Shown: positions 1 to 10,373 of the stretch, one piece after another
Numbering within the stretch: the first letter of the stretch is position 1
Layout of the letters: each line of letters begins with the position of its first letter
Source: an uncultured Phascolarctobacterium sp.
GTDB taxonomy: Bacteria; Bacillota; Negativicutes; Acidaminococcales; Acidaminococcaceae
Length of the DNA stretch: 64,000 nucleotides
Direction of reading: 5' to 3'
NCBI GenBank assembly: GCA_947589605.1
Contig: CANQBR010000001.1
Location: 1 to 64,000 of the forward strand
Notes under the pieces: generated by a model
The model's database searches: none
Told to the model about the DNA's origin: nothing
The model's input: only the letters and a program-made list of their open reading frames with translations
Program-made: the position numbers and the translations under genes

Positions 1-382
1 CCACATGCTTGATGTGGCTGTGCACTCCCCCGTCCGACACCAGGCCCATCAAATGCAGAGCGTGAGAGGGTCCGATCTCGTCCATGATCTTACAAAGAGC
101 CGGATTTTTTTCCAAAGTGCCGTCTCTGCAGGCCTTGCTGATGCGAGTCAGTTGCTGGTAGATGATGCGGCCGCTGCCGATATTGAGATGCCCCACTTCG
201 GAATTGCCTATCTGCCCGTCGGGGAGACCGACGGATCCTCCCGACGCCTGTAAAAGAGTGTGGGGATATTCGGCAAAAAGGCGATCCAAATTGGGTGTGG
301 CCGCTGCGGTTGCGGCATTATAGGGGCCGGGGGGCGCTACCCCCCAGCCGTCTAAGATCATCAATAAAACAGGCTTAGTCAT
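1..382 (-). CDS. gpmI: 2,3-bisphosphoglycerate-independent phosphoglycerate mutase, N-terminal part (runs off left edge)
   Basis: Minus-strand translation from ATG at 382 reads MTKPVLLMILDGWGVAPPGPYNAATAATPNLDRLF...SGGSVGLPDGQIGNSEVGHLNIGSGR, typical of GpmI. Confidence 0.93.
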   Translation of the reverse strand, partial: MTKPVLLMILDGWGVAPPGPYNAATAAATPNLDRLFAEYPHTLLQASGGSVGLPDGQIGNSEVGHLNIGSGRIIYQQLTRISKACRDGTLEKNPALCKIMDEIGPSHALHLMGLVSDGGVHSHIKHV

Positions 383-393
383 GGCCTTCTCTT

Positions 394-2319
394 TCAAAAG
401 CTGCGGACGATGGCGGCGAAACTATCTTCGTTCAAAGAAGCTCCTCCCACCAAAACGCCGTCGATGTCGCCGATGTTGAAGGCGGCGGCGTTATCGGCCT
501 TCACGCTGCCTCCGTAAAGGATGCGCACCAGACGGGCGATCTCGGGGCTCAGCAGTTTGGCCACCCGCTCGCGGATGAGGCGGCACACTTTCTGTGCATC
601 TTCGGGAGAATCGGTCTTGCCGGTGCCTATGGCCCACACAGGCTCATAAGCGATGACCAGCTCCTTAGCTTCTTCGGGGGTCAGCACCCTAAGAGCGCTC
701 TTTAATTGGCTGTTCAATTTTCTAACGGTCTTTCCCGCTGCCCGATCTTTGGCCGATTCGCCGATGCAGAGCACGGGCTTGAGGCCGTTGCGGTAGGCAG
801 CCTGCAGCTTGCGGGCCACGTTGATATCGGTATCGCCGAAGAGGCCCCGCCTTTCGCTGTGGCCTACCAAAACATATTCGCAGCCGATGTCTGCGATCAA
901 AGCGCCGCTGACGGCGCCGGTGTAGGCGCCTTCATCTTCCCAATAAAGGTCTTGAGCACCGTAGCCCACCTGCCGGCCGTCGATGGCTTCCGCCACGCTT
1001 TCCAGAGCGGTGAAGGGAGGAAAGATCACCACTTCGGCGGTAGCTCCGTTGGTAGAGGCGACGGTCTCTTTAGCCAATTCCACTGCTTCCTCCACCGTTT
1101 TGTGAAGTTTCCAGTTGCCAGCCACCATTTTTCTGCGCAGATCGTCTAAGGCGGCCACGCCGGGCAGCACTTTTCCTTCCAAATATTCCAAAGAAGCGCC
1201 GCCGCCGGTAGAAATGTGGCTGATCCTTTCGGCCAGGCCCAATTTTTCGATGGCGGCCACGGAATCGCCGCCGCCTACGATGCTGACGGCCCTGCTTTTG
1301 GCCACCGCTTTGGCCAAAGCTTCCGTGCCTTTGCAGAAAGCATCCATTTCGAAAACGCCCATGGGGCCGTTCCACACGATCATTTTGGCGCCTGCAAGAG
1401 CTTCGGCATAAGCTGCTCGAGTGGCGACGCCTATGTCTAAGGCCATGGCTTTTTGATCGAGAGCGTCTATCTTTTCGTTAGCATGAGCTGCGTCGGGAGA
1501 AAATTCGGCGGCCATCACCAAGTCGGTGGGCAACAGCAGCTTCACTTTATTTTTTTGCGCTTTGGCCACCAGCTGTGCCGCCAGCTCCAACTTGTCGTTT
1601 TCTACAAGAGATCTGCCCATGGCGTAGCCTTGAGCGGCCAAGAAAGTGTTGGCCATTCCGCCGCCGATGAGCAAGGTGTCGACTTTATCCAACAGGTTGC
1701 TGATCACCCCGATCTTGTCGGAGACTTTGGCGCCGCCGATGATGGCAACGAAAGGATGAAGAGGAGCAGTGACAGCCCGCCCTACGAAGGCGATCTCCTT
1801 TTCCAAAAGGAAACCGGCGGCGGAAGGCAAAAAGTGAGTCACTCCCTCCACGCTGGCATGGGCCCGATGAGAAACGCCGAAGCCGTCGTTGACATAAATT
1901 TCGGCCAAGGAAGCCAACTGCTCCGCAAAAGCCATGTCGTTTTTCTCTTCTTCTTTATGAAAGCGGAGATTTTCCAAAAGCAGCACTTTCCCCGGCCGCA
2001 GCGCCGCAGCGGCTGTCTGAGCTTCGGGGCCGATGCAGTCTTTGGCGAAAGCGATGCGTTTATGGAGCAAGGAGCCCAAATGTTTGGCCACCGGAGCCAG
2101 AGAATACTTGGGGTTTACCTGTCCCTTGGGGCGGCCCAAATGAGCCATGAGGATCACTGCGGCCTTGTGCTCCAGTAAATATTTTATGGTGGGCAGGGAA
2201 GCGCGGATGCGGGTATCGTCGGAGATGCTGCCGTCGGCAGCGAAGGGCACGTTGAAATCGACCCGCACCAGCACCTTCTTCCCGCTCACCTCTATATCGC
2301 GTAAAGTTTTCTTTTCCAC
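394..2319 (-). CDS. pgk-tpiA: Phosphoglycerate kinase / triosephosphate isomerase in-frame fusion
   Basis: PGK motifs ([53 protein letters not shown]) run directly into TIM motifs ([39 protein letters not shown]). Start placed at GTG 2319 with an AGG upstream; the ORF's ATG at 2364 overlaps gap. Confidence 0.93.
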   Translation of the reverse strand: MEKKTLRDIEVSGKKVLVRVDFNVPFAADGSISDDTRIRASLPTIKYLLEHKAAVILMAHLGRPKGQVNPKYSLAPVAKHLGSLLHKRIAFAKDCIGPEAQTAAAALRPGKVLLLENLRFHKEEEKNDMAFAEQLASLAEIYVNDGFGVSHRAHASVEGVTHFLPSAAGFLLEKEIAFVGRAVTAPLHPFVAIIGGAKVSDKIGVISNLLDKVDTLLIGGGMANTFLAAQGYAMGRSLVENDKLELAAQLVAKAQKNKVKLLLPTDLVMAAEFSPDAAHANEKIDALDQKAMALDIGVATRAAYAEALAGAKMIVWNGPMGVFEMDAFCKGTEALAKAVAKSRAVSIVGGGDSVAAIEKLGLAERISHISTGGGASLEYLEGKVLPGVAALDDLRRKMVAGNWKLHKTVEEAVELAKETVASTNGATAEVVIFPPFTALESVAEAIDGRQVGYGAQDLYWEDEGAYTGAVSGALIADIGCEYVLVGHSERRGLFGDTDINVARKLQAAYRNGLKPVLCIGESAKDRAAGKTVRKLNSQLKSALRVLTPEEAKELVIAYEPVWAIGTGKTDSPEDAQKVCRLIRERVAKLLSPEIARLVRILYGGSVKADNAAAFNIGDIDGVLVGGASLNEDSFAAIVRSF

Positions 2320-2341
2320 GCCGATCAACCTCGCTTGAACT

Positions 2342-3427
<1,086 letters not shown>

Positions 3428-4363
3428 TCATTTCCTCTTCGCTTAATTTTAGCATACTCTAACCTATAATTAAAGTATCGGAACGCTTTCCCTCTACATT
3501 TTTTCCGAAGGGCTAAGCCGCAAAAGCGGCACCTTAAAAAGCGGCCTTTTTTTAAAAAAGAAAGGCCCCGAGAGAGGCAGAATTTTCGAAAAAGCCGCCG
3601 ATCTCGAAGCAGCGCTGCGAAGACAGCCGCTTTTTGGAAAACGAAGTCGCTCGCGGCGTGAACGTTGAAGAAAACTGCTCTTTTGAAATTTTAGCGGCTT
3701 TACGGCAAAAGCAAGCAGACAAAGACCGCAGGCGCGAAGGTCTGCGGGTCACTTCATCACTATCAAGATCGTTGCATAGCGCTATCGAAAACGAATAGCA
3801 GGCGAATTTTCGGTGAATTTTCGCTTTTTCCGGTGAAAATTCGGCGGATATTCGCTTTTTCTGCTCTGCCTTTTTTGCTTCGCCCTCGGCCTTTTTGCTT
3901 TCGTCTTTTTTCTTTTCACCCCTGCCTTTTGCTTTGCGGTCTCGTTCTTGAACCGCTCTTCTTGCAGCGCCCGCTCCTTTTCTTCACAGAAAATTTTTTC
4001 AGCTTGCAGCCCCACGCCCCGCTCTTTTTTTCTTCCTATATATAAAGAAATACCACCGGCACACGGCCGATGGTATCTCGCCCTCTGCTCATCCGGCAGT
4101 TCCGGCCGGACCTGTCAGAGAAGCGTCTGCTCGCTTATGTACAGCTGCTTTAAACTGCTGTGCCGAAGGAGCCAAGTTCAAGCACAGTGTGCATTCCTTA
4201 ACTCCTCACTCCTTCCCCTTGTACATCCAAATGATTTAGATGACCCTGCTGGGGAAGCCCGGCACACTCCTCACTCCACACTCCAAACTCTATAAAGGGG
4301 TCCGCACTCAATGAAAAAGACCGAAGCGCTTGCCTCGGCCTTTTGCGAAAATTTTTGACTTTT

Positions 4364-4855
4364 TCAGCGATTGTCCACTCGCTCCGGGTAGAGGTCGTGG
4401 CGATAGAGCCGCTCTCTTGCCGCTTCTTCCCAAGGCGTCCCCGGCGCGCCGTAATTGGCGTAAGGATCGATAGAGAGGCCTCCCCGTGGCAAAAACTTTC
4501 CCCACACCTCGATGTATTTCGGCTGCAAGAGGGCGATGAGGTCCTTCATGATGATGTTGACGCAGTCTTCGTGAAAGGCCCCGTGCTCGCGGAAGCTGAA
4601 GAGATAGAGCTTCAACGATTTGCTCTCCACCAATTTTTCGCCCGGCACGTAGGCGATGTAGAGGGTGGCGAAGTCGGGCTGCCCCGTCTTCGGGCAAAGG
4701 GACGTGAACTCCGGGCAGTTGAACTTCACGAAATAATCGTTTTCTTTATGCCGATTGGGAAAGGCCTCCAACACGGAGGGATCGTAGCTGAAGCGATAGA
4801 CGCTCTGCCCTCCCAAAGAATGGAGCTCGGCCAGTTCTTCTTTGCTTCTTTCCAT
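4364..4855 (-). CDS. queF: NADPH-dependent 7-cyano-7-deazaguanine reductase
   Basis: [56 protein letters not shown] is the QueF signature; downstream of queT and a preQ1 riboswitch. Confidence 0.95.
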   Translation of the reverse strand: MERSKEELAELHSLGGQSVYRFSYDPSVLEAFPNRHKENDYFVKFNCPEFTSLCPKTGQPDFATLYIAYVPGEKLVESKSLKLYLFSFREHGAFHEDCVNIIMKDLIALLQPKYIEVWGKFLPRGGLSIDPYANYGAPGTPWEEAARERLYRHDLYPERVDNR

Positions 4856-4861
4856 AAAAAG

Positions 4862-5344
4862 TCACCTTCTTTCTTTCATCATCGCATCCAGCCCCCAGCG
4901 CCGCAGGCCCACTGCCAGCGCCCAGCCGGCCAGGCCGCACACTGCCTGCCCCACCACGAGGGGCCCTGCCAAAAGCAGATAGGGCAAATGTAAAAGAGGG
5001 CTCAGCCACAGAGGCACCCCCAGCCCCGGCACCAGCGTGATGAAAAGAGCCACCCGCCACAGGCCCAGCTTCTTCGTATAAACTATGCCGCCGCAGGTGA
5101 AGAGCCCCACGACGAAACCCCCTGCCATATCCAAAATGCCCAGCCCTCCCAAGAGAGCGTTGCTGAGCAGATTGGCCACAGCCAAAGGCAGCAGCAAAAA
5201 GGGAAAAGGAGCGGACAAAGCGTAAAGAGCCGTGGCGATACGGATCTGATACTGGCCGAAGGCAAAATTTTGCGTGAACCACATGACAACGATGTAGGCC
5301 GCTATCACCAGACCGGAGAGAGCTGCTTTGTAACTTTTGGACAT
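4862..5344 (-). CDS. queT: QueT-family queuosine-precursor transporter
   Basis: Multi-TM protein of about 160 aa with QueT-like N-terminus (IRIATALYALSAPFPFLLLPLAVANLLSNALLGGLGILDMAGGF); preQ1-I riboswitch upstream and queF downstream. Confidence 0.85.
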   Translation of the reverse strand: MSKSYKAALSGLVIAAYIVVMWFTQNFAFGQYQIRIATALYALSAPFPFLLLPLAVANLLSNALLGGLGILDMAGGFVVGLFTCGGIVYTKKLGLWRVALFITLVPGLGVPLWLSPLLHLPYLLLAGPLVVGQAVCGLAGWALAVGLRRWGLDAMMKERR

Positions 5345-5397
5345 AAAAGCCTCCTCGTTAGATCGCGATCGGGACAGAGGCGGCGGTACGAAAAAGA

Positions 5398-5425
5398 AAA
5401 AGCCGCCCCTACAGGCAGCTTCTCG
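5398..5425 (-). terminator. Intrinsic terminator hairpin of the preQ1 riboswitch expression platform
   Basis: Minus strand AGCTGCC-TGTA-GGGGCGGCT followed by TTTTTCTTTTT. Confidence 0.7.
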
Positions 5426-5448
5426 CCCAAGGCCGCACCCTGCGGCCC

Positions 5449-5490
5449 GCCCGTAGTTTTGTTTAAGGACAGGATGGTCACGAACTGTCC
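5449..5490 (-). promoter_or_regulatory. preQ1 class I riboswitch aptamer upstream of queT-queF
   Basis: Minus strand GGACAG-TTCGTGACCATC-CTGTCC-TTAAACAAAACTACGGG: P1 stem plus the A-rich AAACAAAACUA tail characteristic of preQ1-I, upstream of queT-queF. Confidence 0.85.
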
Positions 5491-5542
5491 GTGAAATTTT
5501 CCACTTCAGTCTAACATAAGCGGGCTTTTTTGTAAAGAGCCC

Positions 5543-6337
5543 TCACTTACCGAGGCCGCTTGCTTTTTGCCAAGGCAATTTTGACGCTTCTTTCTTCGGC
5601 CGGGCCATCAGCCAAGGGCGCTGCCTCTCCCATTGGGGGAAGAGTTTGGCATCGAACCACATGTAGAAAAATTTTTCCGCATTGACCGTCACATAACCGT
5701 CTTGCACGTGGTCCGCCGTGTCGTAGGGGTCAGCCATGATCAGCACATCGTCGCCGCCGTACTCGGTGCCCATGCTGTCGTAGCCGATGATCACCCGATA
5801 GTGGCCGCCCCACTCGACGTTCTCCACGATGATGGGTGTGTCGGCGGCCAAAGCGCTCTTCACGAAGCGGCAGAAGGCCGCAAGATCTTTCGGCGTCTCT
5901 GTGTCTTTATTGGACACTACATCCCAATCCATCTCTTTGAAATAATCCTTCATGCCCCCGATGGAGGTGCCGGTGATGGGGCTGCTGTCCATGAGCTTGG
6001 CGATGACCGCCTCGCTGTGAGGCAAACGGCCCAGAAAATGTTCCGCCACCATGGCCGCCGCTGCGGGGCCGCAGGTATAGTGAGTGCTCTGCTGCCGAGT
6101 CTTGAATTTTTCCAAAAGCACCAAACTCCCGCCCGACTTCATGTTGTAAAAATCGGGCGCTTTGAAATAGGGCGACTCTAAAAAATCGTGTTTGCCCTCC
6201 AGAGCCGCAGCCGCACCGAGGGGCCGATCCTCTGTCGCCTCGGGAGTTTTTGCGGCAAAGCGGGCGATAAAGTGCTGACCGCCGGCCACCAACGCTCCCA
6301 AAACAGCTATCAAAAAAATAAGTTTAAGCTTTTGCAT
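5543..6337 (-). CDS. Secreted or membrane-anchored C39-like (papain-fold) peptidase
   Basis: N-terminal hydrophobic segment; QQSTHYTCGPAAAAMVAEHFLG (Cys) and GGHYRVIIGYD (His) motifs of the C39_2 type. Confidence 0.7.
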   Translation of the reverse strand: MQKLKLIFLIAVLGALVAGGQHFIARFAAKTPEATEDRPLGAAAALEGKHDFLESPYFKAPDFYNMKSGGSLVLLEKFKTRQQSTHYTCGPAAAAMVAEHFLGRLPHSEAVIAKLMDSSPITGTSIGGMKDYFKEMDWDVVSNKDTETPKDLAAFCRFVKSALAADTPIIVENVEWGGHYRVIIGYDSMGTEYGGDDVLIMADPYDTADHVQDGYVTVNAEKFFYMWFDAKLFPQWERQRPWLMARPKKEASKLPWQKASGLGK

Positions 6338-7856
6338 CTTTGCTCCTCGCCCTGCGGTCGCGGGCCGCTTTTTTCAGGGCCGCCTGCAGCAACGCTTCTT
6401 TGACGTTGGGCAGATTGCCTGCCTGCACCTGCACCAAAAGAGCGTGCATGATGGGGCCGAGAGGCTCGCCTCCCGTGGCCTTAGCCACTTCTTCCCCCTT
6501 GACGGCCAAGTCTGCCGTAGCCACCGGCAGAGCCTCCACCGCGTGCAGCACTTCTTTGCAGAGCCAAGCCCCTTTGGCCATCATGGCCCCATCTTTCCCG
6601 GCGCAGCTGGCCCCCATGTCCGCCATAAAGACCTCGCACAAAAGGCGAAAGATCTTCACCATTTCCTCGGTGCGCCGAAAAGGAGCCTGCCGCAGATCCG
6701 CCGTTTCTTTTCGCAGCCAGCGGCCCCAATTGGGAGCGTCGCTCTGCAAAAGGGGGACGAAACGCATATGCCTGCTCACCAAAAACCGCACCGTTCTCAC
6801 AAAGTTCTTCGGGTAACCCAAGCGGCTCAAAATATTTTCGGCTATCTCGGCGCTGGCTCTTTCGTGACCGTGATCGCTGGGCTGCCCTTCTTTGTTGGGT
6901 TTTCTGATCTCCGGCAGCCCTTTGCCTACGTCGTGGAGCAAAAGAGCCCAGCGCACCGTTAAGTCTCGGGGGCTGTTGTCTATGGCCTGCAAGGTGTGCT
7001 CCCACACATCGTACATGTGATAGCGAGGGTTTTGCGGCAGCCCCAACAGATGTTCAAGCTCCGGCAGCAGCGGCACTTCTCTCTTTGCCCCGCCCTGTCT
7101 CGAGCGGCAGCAGGCCCCGGCCAGACCGGTGGCCAAAAAAAGCATCAGCCCCTTGCCGGCATAGGGAGCGACCAGCAATGCTTCCAGTTCGCTTTTCACC
7201 CGCTCCAAAGAAACTCCCCGCAAATTTTTTGCGGGCCACAAAAAATTTTCTTTTAAATAATAGGGAGAGCCCTTCATGCCGCAGCCGACGGGGAGCAGAG
7301 CGTCCTCCTGCACATAGTCGAAACCCAATTGCGCTACAAAACGGCAAGCTCGCAGCATCCTTAAGGCATCTTCCCGATAACGAAGAGCAGCCTCGCCCAC
7401 CGGGCGCAACACTCTCAGCTCCAAATCTTTTTGCCCGCCGTAAAAGTCGTAGAGGCGGCCGTCTTTGTCCAAAGCCATGGCATTGACGGTAAAATCTCTG
7501 CGGGAAAGATCTTCGGCCAAGGTCTTGCCGTACCACACCGCCGCCGGCCGATGAGTTTCTTCTTGCGCCGCCATGGTGTAGCGCTCTCCCCGAAAAGTGG
7601 ATATCTCTACTTCGCGGCCGTCGATACGAGCGGTGATGACGCCCCAGCGGGCGCCCAAACGATCTAAACAAGGCCAGCCTTCTTCACGGCAGAGGGCGGC
7701 GTTTTCTTCCGGCAGGGAGGCTGCGGCCACATCGTAGTCGTGAGGCTCGCGACCCAAAAGAAGATCGCGCACCGCCCCGCCCACTACGTAGGCTTCTTTT
7801 TTGCGAGCGGCAAAAGCGGCCAGCAGTTTTTCGATATGGGGAGGGAACTTTACCAT
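6324..7856 (-). CDS. cca: CCA tRNA nucleotidyltransferase / poly(A) polymerase family with HD domain
   Basis: AYVVGGAVRDLLLGREPHDYDVAAAS, RRDFTVNAMALD, and HD motif ALLLHDVGKG. Confidence 0.9.
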   Translation of the reverse strand: MVKFPPHIEKLLAAFAARKKEAYVVGGAVRDLLLGREPHDYDVAAASLPEENAALCREEGWPCLDRLGARWGVITARIDGREVEISTFRGERYTMAAQEETHRPAAVWYGKTLAEDLSRRDFTVNAMALDKDGRLYDFYGGQKDLELRVLRPVGEAALRYREDALRMLRACRFVAQLGFDYVQEDALLPVGCGMKGSPYYLKENFLWPAKNLRGVSLERVKSELEALLVAPYAGKGLMLFLATGLAGACCRSRQGGAKREVPLLPELEHLLGLPQNPRYHMYDVWEHTLQAIDNSPRDLTVRWALLLHDVGKGLPEIRKPNKEGQPSDHGHERASAEIAENILSRLGYPKNFVRTVRFLVSRHMRFVPLLQSDAPNWGRWLRKETADLRQAPFRRTEEMVKIFRLLCEVFMADMGASCAGKDGAMMAKGAWLCKEVLHAVEALPVATADLAVKGEEVAKATGGEPLGPIMHALLVQVQAGNLPNVKEALLQAALKKAARDRRARSKDAKA

Positions 7857-7860
7857 AACT

Positions 7861-8697
7861 CTATTCCTCGTCCATCCCCTCGTTTTTGAGAGGGTAGTCC
7901 AGACTGACGCCGAAATATTCCCACAACACGCTCTTCAATTCCTGTCCGTTTTTGATCAAATAGCGATACTTTACTCGGCCGCCCAAATAAAATTTCAAAT
8001 AATTGCGGTTGATGTTGATGTTGCAGTCCTCCCGAAAAATGGAGAGGAGCTTGTGTTTGTTGAAAGGAGAATCGGGATGAGCATCGCACCAAAAGGAAGG
8101 CAGGATGAAATCTTTATCCAATTGCGGCTCCTCCGTGAAGCCCAGCACCGTCTTCCAGGGTTTGCGTGGCTCTTTTTGCCACAGCAGCCAGCCGAAGAAA
8201 GGATCTTTGGTGAATTTATAACTGCTCACGCCGTCGTCTTGGATCTTTTCTTCTTCCAAGAGCAGGGGCACTCGCGGGCTTTCTTTCACCACGCCTACGT
8301 CGCTGATGTAGCGTTCGTCCCCGAAAGAGACGCACAGCAGCCGATGACGCCGCAGTTGATATGGCGCCAATTTATCGATGAAGCGGGCGGCGAAGCTCGT
8401 CACCGTAAAGCCCAACGAGCACAACAGCCAGTTGTAAAGGCCGTTCAGTTCGAAACAGATGCCTCCCCGATTATGGAGGATGATCTTGCGGAACATGTCG
8501 CTGTGGCGCAAAGTGGCGCACTTCCCGTGCAGGCAGTCGAAATTTTCATAGGGGATGAAACGCAGGTGGGTGTTCTGCAAAAGGCGCAGGCCGTTAAGGT
8601 CCGGCCGGAGCGGGCGCTCGCCCAATTGCAAACGCCGCAGATATAAGCTTATCTGATGATCGGTCATCGGCCGCCCCGACAGCCCCTGATACAGCAC
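7861..8697 (-). CDS. Arylamine N-acetyltransferase family protein
   Basis: HLRFIPYENFD, NRGGICFELNGLYNWLLCSLGF are typical NAT motifs. Confidence 0.88.
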   Translation of the reverse strand: MLYQGLSGRPMTDHQISLYLRRLQLGERPLRPDLNGLRLLQNTHLRFIPYENFDCLHGKCATLRHSDMFRKIILHNRGGICFELNGLYNWLLCSLGFTVTSFAARFIDKLAPYQLRRHRLLCVSFGDERYISDVGVVKESPRVPLLLEEEKIQDDGVSSYKFTKDPFFGWLLWQKEPRKPWKTVLGFTEEPQLDKDFILPSFWCDAHPDSPFNKHKLLSIFREDCNININRNYLKFYLGGRVKYRYLIKNGQELKSVLWEYFGVSLDYPLKNEGMDEE

Positions 8698-9239
8698 AGC
8701 GCCTTCACCGCCTTTCGGCTTTTATTGTAGCAGAAAGAGCGCAAGAAATAAAGGAGCAGGGCAAAAACGACAGTGTCAGGTGTCAAGCGAGGGTTGAAAA
8801 ATTTTTGCCAAACAGCGGTAAGGCCCGCCCTCTTTCAAGAGCTCCTCCCTCTTTAGAAAAACGAAAATTATTTTTTCTCTGCAGCCTTTTCTCTCGTGCC
8901 GTCGCGAAATTTCTTTCGGTGCAGAGCGTCCCTCTCTTTTTTCGGTGAAGGCTGCGAAAAACGAGCTGTTGAGCAAAAGCAGGCGAAGTTGATTTTTTCT
9001 CGAAACTTTTGAAAGTTAAGTCATGAGCCTTTAGCTTGCCGGCGCAAGAGCTTTATTTGCTCAGCAGCTCGTAACTGTTCACTTTTTCTTCACCGATAAG
9101 TTGCAGTTTCGTAACACATCGGCCCGTTTTTTGTGTTATTATGTAAGCAGAAGGAAGGAGAACAGAGAGGGCAGGGACGGAGGCCCTCGCAAAGAAGAAA
9201 AAGCATAATGAAAGGAGGCATCATCCAGTGGCAATAGGG

Positions 9240-9282
9240 TAATACCCCGCAGAGGCCGGAAGTTCCGGACTGCGGGGTATGT
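9240..9282 (+). terminator. Strong intrinsic hairpin
   Basis: ATACCCCGCAG-aggccggaagttccgga-CTGCGGGGTAT followed by a T-rich stretch (gtatttttctctctttt). Confidence 0.75.
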
Positions 9283-9360
9283 ATTTTTCTCTCTTTTATG
9301 TTATAATGCCCTTAGCCATCGGCTCTGTGCCGAAATTTTTTATTGCAGGTGTGTGACGTT

Positions 9361-10012
9361 ATGAGCTATCGATTGATCATCTTCGATATGGACGGCACGA
9401 TTTTGGATACATTGGCGGATCTGGCCGCCTCCATCGATCACAGCTTGGAACATTTCGGCCTGCCCCGACGGACGACGGAAGAAATACGCAGCTTTTTGGG
9501 CAACGGCTCGGCCCGGCTGGTGGAGTTGGCCGTGCCCCCCGGCACTTCTGCCTCTCTGAAAGAAAAGGTCCTTGCTTTTTACAGCGCCTATTACAAAGAG
9601 CACTGCGCCGAGGCCACCCGTCCCTATCCCGGCATACCCGAACTTTTACAAGAGCTGCGAGAAAAAGGGCTGTCTCACTGCCGTGGTCTCCAATAAGCCC
9701 GATTTCGGCGTGAACAAATTGTGCGCCGCTTATTTCCCCGGCCTTTTCGATCTATACTGCGGCGAACGGCCGGGCATCCGCAAAAAACCCGCCCCCGACA
9801 CGGTGCTGGAAGTTTTACGCAAATTGCAGGTGCCTGCGGCCGAGGCCGTCTATATCGGCGATTCGGAAGTGGACATAGAAACTGCCGCCAATGCGGGCAT
9901 CGAGTGCTTGGCGGTGCTGTGGGGCTTTCGCTCCGCCGACAGTTTGAAAGCCGCCGGTGCGACCTGCCTCGTGGCCGGCGTGGAGGAATTGCGGGAGCGT
10001 TTACTGAAGTGA
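9361..10012 (+). pseudogene. HAD-family phosphoglycolate-phosphatase-like protein, apparently frameshifted near 9670
   Basis: 5' part MSYRLIIFDMDGTILDTLADLAASIDHSLEHFGLP...LLQELREKG continues in another frame as LTAVVSNKPDFGVNKLCAAYFPGLFDLYCGERPGIRKKPAPDTVLEVL...YIGDSEVDIETAANAG; one extra base in ggctgTctcactgcc accounts for the break. Confidence 0.7.
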
Positions 10013-10035
10013 GCGAAATGATTTTGACCTAAAGA

Positions 10036-10075
10036 CGAGAGCTGCCTTCTTTTGACGAGAAAGCAGCTCTTTTTT
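10036..10075 (+). terminator. Intrinsic terminator after the HAD gene (first copy of a duplicated module)
   Basis: AGAGCTGC-CTTCTTTTGACGAGAAA-GCAGCTCT followed by TTTTT. Confidence 0.8.
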
Positions 10076-10251
10076 GTACGGTTTTTTTACGCAGACTTTT
10101 TTGTTTTGCTCTTTTGCTAGGATTTTTTACGCAGACTTTGGGTCCGGACTTTTCGCTCTGACTTTTATGCCGACTTCTTCAAGCTTTTTGCTCGAACTTT
10201 TTATTCGTGCTTTTTTGCCTGTACTTCTCCTTTAAACTTTTTTGCTTGAAC

Positions 10252-10293
10252 GACAAGAGCTGCCTTCTTTTGACGAGAAAGCAGCTCTTTTTT
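10252..10293 (+). terminator. Second copy of the same terminator hairpin
   Basis: AGAGCTGCCTTCTTTTGACGAGAAAGCAGCTCTTTTTT is repeated essentially identically about 218 bp downstream of the first copy. Confidence 0.7.
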
Positions 10294-10373
10294 GCTCGGA
10301 TTTTTTTCGAAGACTCTTTATTCAGACTTTTGCGCAGATCTTTGCCCGGACCTTTTGTCGGGCTTTCTCTTTT

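Noticed and set aside
4090-4160. SRP (4.5S/scRNA) gene
   Set aside because: ACAGGTCCGG and AGCAG resemble SRP helix 8, but the apical stem is too long and the GGAA tetraloop context is wrong.
9155-9185. Guanidine-II (mini-ykkC) riboswitch
   Set aside because: Only one hairpin with an ACGG-containing loop; the second required hairpin and a guanidine-related downstream gene are absent.
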